The translations under genes and the position numbers were made by a program. From Phocoena phocoena (lineage: Eukaryota; Chordata; Mammalia; Artiodactyla; Phocoenidae): a DNA stretch of 64,000 nucleotides. The DNA lies in assembly GCF_963924675.1 (NCBI RefSeq), contig NC_089236.1:45540500-45604499 (forward strand). The letters run 5' to 3'. The notes beneath the pieces were generated by a model. That model saw only the letters and a program-made list of their open reading frames with translations, was not told where the DNA came from and searched no databases. Shown in pieces: positions 23,462-34,501 of this stretch (positions are counted from its first letter, which is position 1; each line of letters opens with the position of its first letter).

Positions 23462-24841
23462 CCCTCGGCGTAGAGAGAGTTGGTTTCAAAGGGCTACGGG
23501 GCTGGATGTTGCTTAGTAGACCTAGGGGTCCTGGGGTTAGTCTGTGTTCCAGCCGGGACCAGGGAGCCCACACGATTTTCCTACGTGTCCGGAAAAGTCT
23601 ACTGCCATAAAAGATATGCAGAGCAGAGGCTACGGCCTCATGGAAAGTGCTGCACGCCTCCGTTTCTGCAGGGCAAGTCCGGCCTTAACCTACAGGCATG
23701 TGCTCACACTGAGTGTCCCGTTAGCGAGACAGCTTTGAAAGATGCTGACTTTCTCCTCGAGCTGAGTGACTTCAGGTACGAGGTCCGCGAAGTATGCCAA
23801 GCAGAGTGTTTTCTCTTGGCAGCTCACACAAGGGCGGCAACCGGTATTTCCTGGGCGCTTCGGACACACCAGAAATCGTTTCCTGAAGTTGTTTGAGGGC
23901 TCTGGAAATAGAGCTCTCCTCAACGATCGCGCAGTGTGTTGCCCATCACTCGGCACGCACGCAGGGCATCGGAGGGGAAGACCACTGGGCCTCGATGTTG
24001 CTCAGCTGGTCCACCGGGGTCTGGAGATACTCACTGACAATGGAGGAAAATGGATGCAAACCAGAGGGGCCTACGAGTCCTCAGAAGGGTACTTCCCTGA
24101 AAGTAAAGGCGAAGAGCTACTAAGAACTCGTGGAAACAGCTGCATGCCTCCCTTTCTGCCCGGCTACTCAGGGCCTAACCTGGAGGCAAGTTCTCACGTT
24201 GAGTTTCTCTTGACTTCTAGAGCTTGTCAGGCTGACTACCACGGCGGCCATGGAGGCACCTGCTTTAGACCGAGCAAACTCAGTTTCTTCCCAGAAGCAT
24301 TCCTACAGGGATCCCAGGCCTGTCAACAGTAGGGATTTCAGGTAGCTTCAAGGCACCGTGAATGCAGCCTTCCAAATTGGAAAGCGAGGATGTTTAAATC
24401 AGGCCCCCGAATTCATGGGCAAACACAGCATACATCGCTGTTGTTTCTAACAAGTCAAAACAGACAGAGAGCCCCTTGTGTTTGCTTGCCTGAATCAGCG
24501 TCTCGAAGCAGGGGGTTGTGCATCAAGTGGACTACCTCAACCAAGGAACGCCCAGGCTACTCCTCTGGGGCCTGTGGCTATTCAGAAGCCTGCATTGCCA
24601 CCGCAAGGAGCGGACTGAAATTGCAGTAAGAACGCAAGGGGACTTTCTTCTGGAGGCACGGTGACTTCAGGCAGGAGGTCCTAGATGGAATGCGAGGCCG
24701 AGGGTGCTCTCAGTGCAGGTCAGACTAGGGTAAGACGTAAGACCTCAAGGCCTGTGAGACGTGCCAAAATTCTGTTCGTGAACGTGTGGGTGTGATGGGG
24801 AAATTAAGCTGCTTCGGTGGAGACTGCTGTGCGTTTCCCTA
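23462..24841 (+). repeat. Monomer M18 (gamma type)
   Basis: Length 1,380. Copy of M15 at offset 4,140; the single noticed difference is G at 24471 against T at 20331. Long frame ends at 24332. Confidence 0.95.
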
Positions 24842-26221
24842 CCCTCGGCGTAGAGAGAGTGGCTCCAAAGGGCTACGGGGCTGGATGTTGCTTAGGAGAC
24901 CTAAGGGGTCCTGGGGTTAGTCTTTGTTCCAGCCGGGAACAGGGAGCCCACGCGATTTTCCTAGGTGTCCGGAAAACTCTACTGCCATAAAAGATATGCA
25001 GAGCAGAGGCTACGGCCTCATGGAAAGTGCTGCACGCCTCCGTTTCTGCAGGGCAAGTCCGGCCTTAACCTACAGGCATGTGCTCACACTGAGTGTCCCG
25101 TTAGCGACACAGCTTTGAAAGATGCTGACTTTCTCCTCGAGCTGAGTGACTTCAGGTACGAGGTCCGCGAAGTATGCAAAGCAGAGTGTTTTCTCTTGGC
25201 AGCTCACACAAGGGCGGCAACCGGTATTTCCTGGGCGCTTCGGACACACCAGAAATCGTGTCCTGAAGCTGTTTGAGGGCTCTGGAAATAGAGCTCTCTT
25301 CAAGGAACGCGCAGTGTGTTGCCCATCACTCGGCACGCACACAGGGCATCGGAGGGGAAGACCACTGGGTCTCGATGTTGCTCAGCTGGTCCACCGGGGT
25401 CTGGAGATACTCACTGACAATGGAGGAAAATGGATGCAAACCAGAGGGGCCTACGAGTCCTCAGAAGGGTACTTCCCTGAAAGTAAAGGCGAAGAGCTAC
25501 TAAGAACTCGTGGAAACAGCTGCATGCCTCCCTTTCTGCCCGGCTACTCAGGGCCTAACCTGGAGGCAAGTTCTCACGTTGAGTTTCTCTTGACTTCTAG
25601 AGCTTGTCAGGCTGACCACCACGGCGGCCATGGAAGCACCTGGTTTAGACCGACCAAACTCAGTTTCTTCCCAGAAGCATTCCTACTGGGTTCCCAGGCC
25701 TGTCAACAGCAGGGATTTCAGGTAGCTTCAAGGTACCGTGAATGCAGCCTTCCAAATTGGAAAGCGAGGATATTTAAATCAGGCCCCCGATTTCATGGGC
25801 AAACACAGCGTACATTGCTGTTGTTTCTAACAAGTCAAAAGAGACACATGGCCCCTTGTGTTTGCTTGCCTGAATCAGCTTCTCGAAGCAGGGGGTTGTG
25901 CATCAAGTGGACTGCCTCAACCAAGGAACGCCCTAGCTACTCCTCTGGGGCCTGTTGCTATTAAGAAGCCTGCATTGCCACCGAAAGAACCGGACTGAAA
26001 TTGCAGTAAGAACGCAAGGGGACTTTCTTCTGGAGGCACGGTGACTTCAGGCAGGAGGTCCTAGATGAAATGGGAGGCCGAGGGTGCTCTCAGTGCAGGT
26101 CAGACTAGGGCAACGCGTAAGACCTCAAGGCCTGTGAGACCTGCCAAAATTCTGTTCCTGAACGTGTGGGTGTGATGGGGAAATTAGGCTGCTTTGGTGG
26201 AGACTGCTGTGCGTTTCCCTA
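24842..26221 (+). repeat. Monomer M19
   Basis: Length 1,380. Continues M16-like until 25178, then departs (TATGCAAAGCAGAGTG instead of TATGCACAGCAGAGGG). Private CACACAGGGCATC near 25337, CTACTGGGTTCC near 25683 and AAGGTACCGTG near 25730. The TAA in TATTAAGAAG ends the long frame at 25964. Confidence 0.95.
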
Positions 26222-27869
26222 CCCTCGGCGTAGAGAGAGTTGGTTCCAAAGGGCTACGGGGCTGGATGTTGCTTAGTATACCTAGGGGGTCCTGGTGTTA
26301 GTCTGTGTTCCAGCCGGGAACAGGGAGCCCACGCGATTATCCTAGGTGTCCGGAAAACTGTACTGCCATAAAAGATATGCAGAGCAGAGGCTACGGCCTC
26401 ATGGAAAGTGCTGCACGCCTCCGTTTCTGCAGGGCAAGTCCGGCCTTAACCTACAGGCATGTGCTCACACTGAGTGTCCCGTTAGCGACACAGCTTTGAA
26501 AGATGCTGACTTTCTCCTCGAGCTGAGTGACTTCAGGTACGAGGTCCGCGAAGTATGCAAAGCAGAGTGTTTTCTCTTGGCAGCTCACACAAGGCGGCAA
26601 CCGGTATTTCCTGGGCGCTTCGGACACACCAGAAATCGTGTCCTGAAGCTTTTTTAGGGCTCTGGAAATAGAGCTCTCTTCAAGGAACACGCAGTGTGTT
26701 GCCCATCACTCGGCACGCACGCAGGGCATCGGAGGAGAAGACCACAGGGTCTCGATGTTGCTCAGCTGGTCCACCGGGGTCTGGAGATACTCACTGACAA
26801 TGGAGGAAAATGGATGCAAACCAGAGGGGCCTACGAGTCCTCAGAAGGGTACTTCCCTGAAAGTAAAGGCGAAGAGCTACTAAGAACTCGTGGAAACAGC
26901 TGCATGCCTCCCTTTCTGCCCGGCTACTCAGGGCCTAACCTGGAGGCAAGTTCTCACGTTGAGTTTCTCTTGACTTCTAGAGCTTGTCAGGCTGACCACC
27001 ACGGCGGCCATGGAAGCACCTGGTTTAGACCGACCAAACTCAGTTTCTTCCCGGAAGCATTCCTACAGGGTTCCCAGGCCTGTCAACAGCAGGGATTTCA
27101 GGTAGCTTCAAGGCACCGTGAATGCCGTCTTCCAAATTGGAAAGCGAGGATGTTTCAATCAGGGCCCCGAATTCATGGGCAAACACAGCATACATTGCTG
27201 TTGTTTCTAACAAGTCAAAACAGACAGAGGGCCCCTTGTGTTTGCTTGCCTGAATCAGCATCTCGAAGCAGGGGGTTGTGCATCAAGTGGACTACCTCAA
27301 CCAAGGAACGCCCAGGCTATTCCTCTGGGGCCTGTGGCTATTCAGAAGCCTGCATTGCCACCGCAAGTAGCGGACTGAAATTGCAGTAAGAACGCAAGGG
27401 GACTTTCTTCTGGAGGCACGGTGACTTCAGGCAGGAGGTCCTAGATGGAATGCGAGGCCGAGGGTGCTCTCAGTGCAGGTCAGACTAGGGCAAGGCGTAA
27501 GACCTCAAGGCCTGTGAGACGTGCCAAAATTCTGTTCGTGAACGTGTGGGTGTGATGGGGAAATTAAGCTGCTTCGGTGGAGACTGCTGTGCGTTTCCCT
27601 ACCCTCGGCGTAGAGAGAGTGGCTCCAAAGGGCTACGGGGCTGGATGTTGCTTAGGAGACCTAGGGGGTCCTGGGGTTAGTCTGTGTTCCAGCCGGGACC
27701 AGGGAGCCCACGCGATTTTCCTAGGTGTCCGGAAAACTCTACTGCCATAAAATATATGCAGAGCAGAGGCTACGGCCTCATGGAAAGTGCTGCACGCCTC
27801 CGTTTCTGCAGGGCAAGTCCGGCCTTAACCTACAGGCATGTGCTCACACTGAGTGTCCCGTTAGCGACA
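25936..27869 (+). repeat. 5,520-bp-offset duplication, left copy (1,934 bp)
   Basis: Covers the end of M19, all of M20 and the start of M21. It reappears at 31456-33389 with four differences noticed. Both copies contain the one-base loss in ACACAAGGCGGC and the private marker GGAGGAGAAGACCACAGG, so this is common descent and not independent similarity. Confidence 0.88.
26222..27601 (+). repeat. Monomer M20
   Basis: Length 1,380. One base is missing in ACACAAGGCGGC near 26587, which breaks the upstream part of the long frame. GAAGCTTTTTTAGGG is shared with the beta type. GGAGGAGAAGACCACAGG near 26732 and AATGCCGTC near 27121 are shared only with M24. Confidence 0.95.
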
Positions 27870-28981
27870 CAGCTTTGAAAGATGCTGACTTTCTCCTCGA
27901 GCTGAGTGACTTCAGGTACGAGGTCCGCGAAGTATGCCAAGCAGAGTGTTTTCTCTTGGCAGCTCACACAAGGGCGGCAACCGGTATTTCCTGGGCGCTT
28001 CGGACACACCAGAAATCGTGTCCTGAAGCTGTTTGAGGGCTCTGGAAATAGAGCTCTCCTCAAGGAACGCGCAGTGTGTTGCCCATCACTCGGCACGCAC
28101 GGAGTGCATCCGAGGGGAAGACCACTGGTCCTCGATGTTGCTCAGCTGGTCCACCGGGGTCTGGAGATACTCACTGACAATGGAGGAAAATGGATGCAAA
28201 CCAGAGGGGCCTACGAGTCCTCAGAAGGGTACTTCCCTGAAAGTAAAGGCGAAGAGCTACTAAGAACTCGTGGAAACAGCTGCATGCCTCCCTTTCTGCC
28301 CGGCTACTCAGGGCCTAACCTGGAGGCAAGTTCTCACGTTGAGTTTCTCTTGAATTCTACAGCTTGTCAGGCTGACCACCACGGAGGCCATGGAAGTACC
28401 TGGTTTAGACCGACCAAACTCAGTTTCTTCCCAGAAGCATTCCTACACGGTTCCGAGGCCTGTCAACAGCAGGGATTTAAGGTAGCTTCAAGGCACCGTG
28501 AATGCAGCCTTCCAAATTGGAAAGCGAGGATGTTTAAATCAGGCCCCCGATTTCATGGGCAAACACAGCATACATTGCTGTTGTTTCTAACAAGTCAAAA
28601 GAGACACATGGCCCCTTGTGTTTGCTTGCCTGAATCAGCTTCTCGAAGCAGGGGGTTGTGCAGCAAGTGGACTGCCTCAACCAAGGAACGCCCTAGCTAC
28701 TCCTCTGGGGCCTGTTGCTATTAAGAAGCCTGCATTGCCACCAAAAGAACCGGACTGAAATTGCAGTAAGAACGCAAGGGGACATTCTTCTGGAGGCACG
28801 GTGACTTGAGGCAGGAGGTGCTAGATGAAATGCGAGGCCGAGGGTGCTCTCAGTGCAGGTCAGACTAGGGCAAGGCGTAAGACCTCAAGGCCTGTGAGAC
28901 CTGCCAAAATTCTGTTCCTGAACGTGTGGGTGTGATGGGCAAATTAAGCTGCTTTGGTGGAGACTGCTGTGCGTTTCCCTA
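27602..28981 (+). repeat. Monomer M21 (alpha type, hybrid)
   Basis: Length 1,380. The first 480 bases are of another type (AAATATATGCAG near 27750 shared with M25, TATGCCAAGC near 27934 shared with gamma). From 28082 it is alpha, matching M13 with C at 28738 and CATTCTTC near 28783 as the visible differences. Confidence 0.95.
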
Positions 28982-31475
28982 CCCTCGGCGTAGAGAGAGT
29001 TGGTTCCAAAGGGCTACGGGGCTGGATGTTGCTTAGTAGACCTAGGGGGTCCTGGTGTTAGTCTGTGTTCCAGCCGGGAACAGGGAGCCCACGCGATTAT
29101 CCTAGGTGTCCGGAAAACTCTACTGCCATAAAAGATATGCAGAGCAGAGGCTACGGCCTCATGGAAAGTGCTGCACGCCTCCGTTTCTGCAGGGCAAGTC
29201 CGGCCTTAACCTAAAGGCATGTGCTCACACTGAGTGTCCCATTAGCGACACAGCTTTGGAAGATGCTGACTTTCTCCTCGAGCTGAGTGACTTCAGGTAC
29301 GAGGTCCGCGAAGTATGCAAAGCAGAGTGTTTTCTCTTGGCAGCTCACACAAAGGCGGCAACCGGTATTTCCTGGGCGCTTCGGACACACCAGAAATCCT
29401 GTCCTGAAGCTTTTTTAGGGCTCTGGAAATAGAGCTCTCTTCAAGGAACGCGCAGTGTGTTGCCCATCACTCGGCACGCACGCAGGGCATCGGAGGGGAA
29501 GACCACTGGGCCTCGATGTTGCTCAGCTGGTCCACCGGGGTCTGGAGATACTCACTGACAATGGAGGAAAATGGATGCAAACCAGAGGGGCCTACGAGTC
29601 CTCAGAAGGGTCTTCCCTGAAAGTAAAGGCGAAGAGCTGGTAAGAACTCGTGGAAACAGCTGCATGCCTCCCTTTCTGCCCGGCTACTCAGGGCCTAACC
29701 TGGAGGCAAGTTCTCACGTTGAGTTTCTCTTGACTTCTAGAGCTTGTCAGGCTGACCACCACGGCGGCCATGGAAGCACCTGGTTTAGACCGTCCAAACT
29801 CAGTTTCTTCCCAGAAGCATTCCTACAGGGTTCCCAGGCCTGTCAACAGCAGGGATTTCAGGTAGCTTCAAGGCACCGTGAATGCAGTCTTCCAAATTGG
29901 AAAGCGAGGATGTTTAAATCAGGCCCCCGATTTCATGGGCAAACACAGCATACATTGCTGTTGTTTCTAACAAGTCAAAAGAGACACATGGCCCCTTGTG
30001 TTTGCTTGCCTGAATCAGCTTCTCGAAGCAGGGGGTTGTGCATCAAGTGGACTGCCTCAACCAAGGATCGCCCTAGCTACTCCTCTGGGGCCGGTGGCTA
30101 TTCAGAAGCTTGCATTGCCACCGCAAGAAGCGGACTGAAATTGCAGTAAGAACGCAAGGGGACTTTCTTCTGGAGGCACGGTGACTTCAGGCAGGAGGTC
30201 CTAGATGGAATGCGAGGTCGAGGGTCCTCTCAGTGCAGCTCAGACTAGGGCAAGGCGTAAGACCTCAAGGCCTGTGAGACGTGCCAAAATTCTGTCCGTG
30301 AACGTGTGGGTGTGTTGGGGAAATTAAGCTGCTTCGGTGGAGACTGCTATGCGTTTCCCTACCCTCGGCGTAGAGAGAGTTGGTTTCAAAGGGCTACGGG
30401 GCTGGATGTTGCTTAGTAGACCTAGGGGTCCTGGGGTTAGTCTGTGTTCCAGCCGGGACCAGGGAGCCCACACGATTTTCCTACGTGTCCGGAAAAGTCT
30501 ACTGCCATAAAAGATATGCAGAGCAGAGGCTACGGCCTCATGGAAAGTGCTGCACGCCTCCGTTTCTGCAGGGCAAGTCCGGCCTTAACCTACAGGCATG
30601 TGCTCACACTGAGTGTCCCGTTAGCGACACAGCTTTGAAAGATGCTGACTTTCTCCTCGAGCTGAGTGACTTCAGGTACGAGGTCCGCGAAGTATGCCAA
30701 GCAGAGTGTTTTCTCTTGGCAGCTCACACAAGGGCGGCAACCGGTATTTCCTGGGCGCTTCGGACACACCAGAAATCGTTTCCTGAAGCTGTTTGAGGGC
30801 TCTGGAAATAGAGCTCTCCTCAACGATCGCGCAGTGTGTTGCCCATCACTCGGCACGCACGCAGGGCATCGGAGGGGAAGACCACTGGGCCTCGATGTTG
30901 CTCAGCTGGTCCACCGGGGTCTGGAGATACTCACTGACAATGGAGGAAAATGGATGCAAACCAGAGGGGCCTACGAGTCCTCAGAAGGGTACTTCCCTGA
31001 AAGTAAAGGCGAAGAGCTACTAAGAACTCGTGGAAACAGCTGCATGCCTCCCTTTCTGCCCGGCTACTCAGGGCCTAACCTGGAGGCAAGTTCTCACGTT
31101 GAGTTTCTCTTGACTTCTAGAGCTTGTCAGGCTGACTACCACGGCGGCCATGGAGGCACCTGCTTTAGACCGAGCAAACTCAGTTTCTTCCCAGAAGCAT
31201 TCCTACAGGGATCCCAGGCCTGTCAACAGTAGGGATTTCAGGTAGCTTCAAGGCACCGTGAATGCAGCCTTCCAAATTGGAAAGCGAGGATGTTTAAATC
31301 AGGCCCCCGAATTCATGGGCAAACACAGCATACATCGCTGTTGTTTCTAACAAGTCAAAACAGACAGAGGGCCCCTTGTGTTTGCTTGCCTGAATCAGCG
31401 TCTCGAAGCAGGGGGTTGTGCATCAAGTGGACTACCTCAACCAAGGAACGCCCAGGCTACTCCTCTGGGGCCTGT
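28082..31475 (+). repeat. Higher-order repeat 1, copy c (partial, 3,394 bp)
   Basis: Matches 17042-20435 at offset 11,040 with about seven differences noticed (28738, near 28784, 30068, 30628, 30790, 31370 and 31371). It begins inside M21 and stops inside M23, so both ends are exchange points within monomers. M19 and M20 separate it from copy b. Confidence 0.85.
28982..30361 (+). repeat. Monomer M22 (beta type)
   Basis: Length 1,380. Third copy of the beta monomer, 11,040 bases from M14. The only difference noticed is AAGGATCGCC near 30064 against AAGGAACGCC. Confidence 0.95.
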
Positions 31476-31741
31476 TGCTATTAAGAAGCCTGCATTGCCA
31501 CCGAAAGAACCGGACTGAAATTGCAGTAAGAACGCAAGGGGACTTTCTTCTGGAGGCACGGTGACTTCAGGCAGGAGGTCCTAGATGAAATGGGAGGCCG
31601 AGGGTGCTCTCAGTGCAGGTCAGACTATGGCAACGCGTAAGACCTCAAGGCCTGTGAGACCTGCCAAAATTCTGTTCCTGAACGTGTGGGTGTGATGGGG
31701 AAATTAGGCTGCTTTGGTGGAGACTGCTGTGCGTTTCCCTA
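30362..31741 (+). repeat. Monomer M23 (gamma type, hybrid)
   Basis: Length 1,380. Gamma up to about 31475, then it switches to the M19 sequence (CTGTTGCTATTAAG near 31472). The exchange point is confined to 31456-31475. Differences from M15 include GCGACACAGC near 30624 and GAAGCTGTTTG near 30785. Confidence 0.95.
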
Positions 31742-33389
31742 CCCTCGGCGTAGAGAGAGTTGGTTCCAAAGGGCTACGGGGCTGGATGTTGCTTAGTATA
31801 CCTAGGGGGTCCTGGTGTTAGTCTGTGTTCCAGCCGGGAACAGGGAGCCCACGCGATTATCCTAGGTGTCCGGAAAACTGTACTGCCATAAAAGATATGC
31901 AGAGCAGAGGCTACGGCCTCATGGAAAGTGCTGCACGCCTCCGTTTCTGCAGGGCAAGTCCGGCCTTAACCTACAGGCATGTGCTCACACTGAGTGTCCC
32001 GTTAGCGACACAGCTTTGAAAGATGCTGACTTTCTCCTCGAGCTGAGTGACTTCAGGTACGAGGTCCGCGAAGTATGCAAAGCAGAGTGTTTTCTCTTGG
32101 CAGCTCACACAAGGCGGCAACCGGTATTTCCTGGGCGCTTCGGACACACCAGAAATCGTGTCCTGAAGCTTTTTTAGGGCTCTGGAAATAGAGCTCTCTT
32201 CAAGGAACACGCAGTGTGTTGCCCATCACTCGGCACGCACGCAGGGCATCGGAGGAGAAGACCACAGGGTCTCGATGTTGCTCAGCTGGTCCACCGGGGT
32301 CTGGAGATACTCACTGACAATGGAGGAAAATGGATGCAAACCAGAGGGGCCTACGAGTCCTCAGAAGGGTACTTCCCTGAAAGTAAAGGCGAAGAGCTAG
32401 TAAGAACTCGTGGAAACAGCTGCATGCCTCCCTTTCTGCCCGGCTACTCAGGGCCTAACCTGGAGGCAAGTTCTCACGTTGAGTTTCTCTTGACTTCTAG
32501 AGCTTGTCAGGCTGACCACCACGGCCGCCATGGAAGCACCTGGTTTAGACCGACCAAACTCAGTTTCTTCCCGGAAGCATTCCTACAGGGTTCCCAGGCC
32601 TGTCAACAGCAGGGATTTCAGGTAGCTTCAAGGCACCGTGAATGCCGTCTTCCAAATTGGAAAGCGAGGATGTTTCAATCAGGCCCCCGAATTCATGGGC
32701 AAACACAGCATACATTGCTGTTGTTTCTAACAAGTCAAAACAGACAGAGGGCCCCTTGTGTTTGCTTGCCTGAATCAGCATCTCGAAGCAGGGGGTTGTG
32801 CATCAAGTGGACTACCTCAACCAAGGAACGCCCAGGCTATTCCTCTGGGGCCTGTGGCTATTCAGAAGCCTGCATTGCCACCGCAAGTAGCGGACTGAAA
32901 TTGCAGTAAGAACGCAAGGGGACTTTCTTCTGGAGGCACGGTGACTTCAGGCAGGAGGTCCTAGATGGAATGCGAGGCCGAGGGTGCTCTCAGTGCAGGT
33001 CAGACTAGGGCAAGGCGTAAGACCTCAAGGCCTGTGAGACGTGCCAAAATTCTGTTCGTGAACGTGTGGGTGTGATGGGGAAATTAAGCTGCTTCGGTGG
33101 AGACTGCTGTGCGTTTCCCTACCCTCGGCGTAGAGAGAGTGGCTCCAAAGGGCTACGGGGCTGGATGTTGCTTAGGAGACCTAGGGGGTCCTGGGGTTAG
33201 TCTGTGTTCCAGCCGGGACCAGGGAGCCCACGCGATTTTCCTAGGTGTCCGGAAAACTCTACTGCCATAAAATATATGCAGAGCAGAGGCTACGGCCTCA
33301 TGGAAAGTGCTGCACGCCTCCGTTTCTGCAGGGCAAGTCCGGCCTTAACCTACAGGCATGTGCTCACACTGAGTGTCCCGTTAGCGACA
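31456..33389 (+). repeat. 5,520-bp-offset duplication, right copy (1,934 bp)
   Basis: Right partner of 25936-27869; differences at 31628, 32400, 32526 and 32684. It ends at 33390, where G replaces C and the sequence passes into subfamily II. Its left end abuts copy c of higher-order repeat 1, so a four-monomer exchange joined the two. Confidence 0.88.
31742..33121 (+). repeat. Monomer M24
   Basis: Length 1,380. Copy of M20 at offset 5,520 with the same one-base loss and private markers; noticed differences are G at 32400, C at 32526 and C at 32684. Last monomer with the subfamily I base (T at 32098). Confidence 0.95.
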
Positions 33390-34501
33390 GAGCTTTGAAA
33401 GATGCTGACTTTCTCCTCGAGCTGAGTGACTTCAGGTACGAGGTCCGCGAAGTATGCAAAGCAGAGGGTTTTCTCTGGGCAGCTCACACAAGGGCGGCAA
33501 CCGGTATTTCCTGGGCGCTTCGGACACACCAGAAATCGTGTCCTGAAGCTGTTTGAGGGCTCTGGAAATAGAGCTCTCCTCAAGGAACGCGCAGTGTGTT
33601 GCCCATCACTCGGCACGCACGGAGGGCATCCGAGGGGAAGACCACTGGGCCTCGATGTTGCTCAGCTGGTCCACCGGGGTCTGGAGATACTCACTGACAA
33701 TGGAGGAAAATGGATGCAAACCAGAGGGGCCTACGAGTCCTCAAAAGGGTACTTCGCTGAAAGTAAAGGCCAAGAGCTACTAAGAACTCGTGGAAACAGC
33801 TGCATGCCTCCCTTTCTGCCCGGCTACTCAGGGCCTAAGCTGGAGGCAAGTTCTCACGTTGAGTTTCTCTTGACTTCTATAGCTTGTCAGGCTGACCACC
33901 ACGGCGGCCATGGAAGCACCTGGTTTAGACCGAGCAAACTCAGTTTCTTCCCAGAAGCATTCCTACAGGGTTCCCAGGCCTGTCAACAGCAGGGATTTCA
34001 GGTAGCTTCAAGGCACCGTGAATGCAGCCTTCCAAATTGGAAAGCGAGGATGTTTCAATCAGGCCCCCGATTTCATGCGCAAACGCAGCATACATTGCTG
34101 TTGTTTCTAACAAGTCAAAAGAGACACATGGCCCCTTGTGTTTGCTTGCCTGAATCAGCTTCTCGAAGCAGGGGGTTGTGCATCAAGTGGACTGCCTCCA
34201 CCAAGGAACACCCTAGCTACTCCTCTGGGGCCTGTGGCTATTCAGAAGCCTGCATTGCCACCGCAAGAACCGGACTGAAATTGCAGTAAGAACGCAAGGG
34301 GACTTTCTTCTGGAGGCACGGTGATTTCAGGCAGGAGTTCCTAGATGGAATGCGAGGCCGAGGGTCCTCTCAGTGCAGCTCAGACTAGGGCAAGGCGTAA
34401 GACCTCAAGGCCTGTGAGACGTGCCAAAATTCTGTTCGTGAACGTGTGGGTGTGATGGGGAAATTAAGCTGCTTCGGTGGAGACTGCTGTGCGTTTCCCT
34501 A
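33122..34501 (+). repeat. Monomer M25 (subfamily boundary)
   Basis: Length 1,380. Matches the start of M21 up to 33389, then changes at 33390 (GACAGAGC) and carries the first subfamily II G at 33477. TCAAAAGGGTACTTCGCTG near 33742 and AAGGCCAAGAGC near 33766 begin a variant seen in M27-M32. Long frame 33426-34289 intact. Confidence 0.95.

Larger units (their letters stand above)
20952..25091 (+). repeat. Higher-order repeat 1, copy b (three monomers, 4,140 bp)
   Basis: Second copy of the alpha-beta-gamma unit, directly adjoining the first. Identity with the first copy runs on for a further 87 bases into M19, the expected overhang of an unequal exchange between aligned monomers. Confidence 0.9.
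1..33476 (+). repeat. Subfamily I domain of the array
   Basis: Monomers M1 to M24 all read CTCTTGGCAGCTC at the position equivalent to 352-364 of the first monomer, and most read GATGTTTAAATCA near monomer position 930 and GTGCAGGTCAGACTAG near 1253. The right boundary lies between the last T at 32098 (M24) and the first G at 33477 (M25). M14, M17 and M22 already carry the second-subfamily form GTCCTCTCAGTGCAGCTC in their last third, so the domain is not pure. Confidence 0.8.

Noticed and set aside
26641..26660. AGCTTTTTTAGGG as a polymerase III terminator
   Set aside because: The T-run occurs in only five monomers (M14, M17, M20, M22, M24), and I see no A-box/B-box pair upstream.
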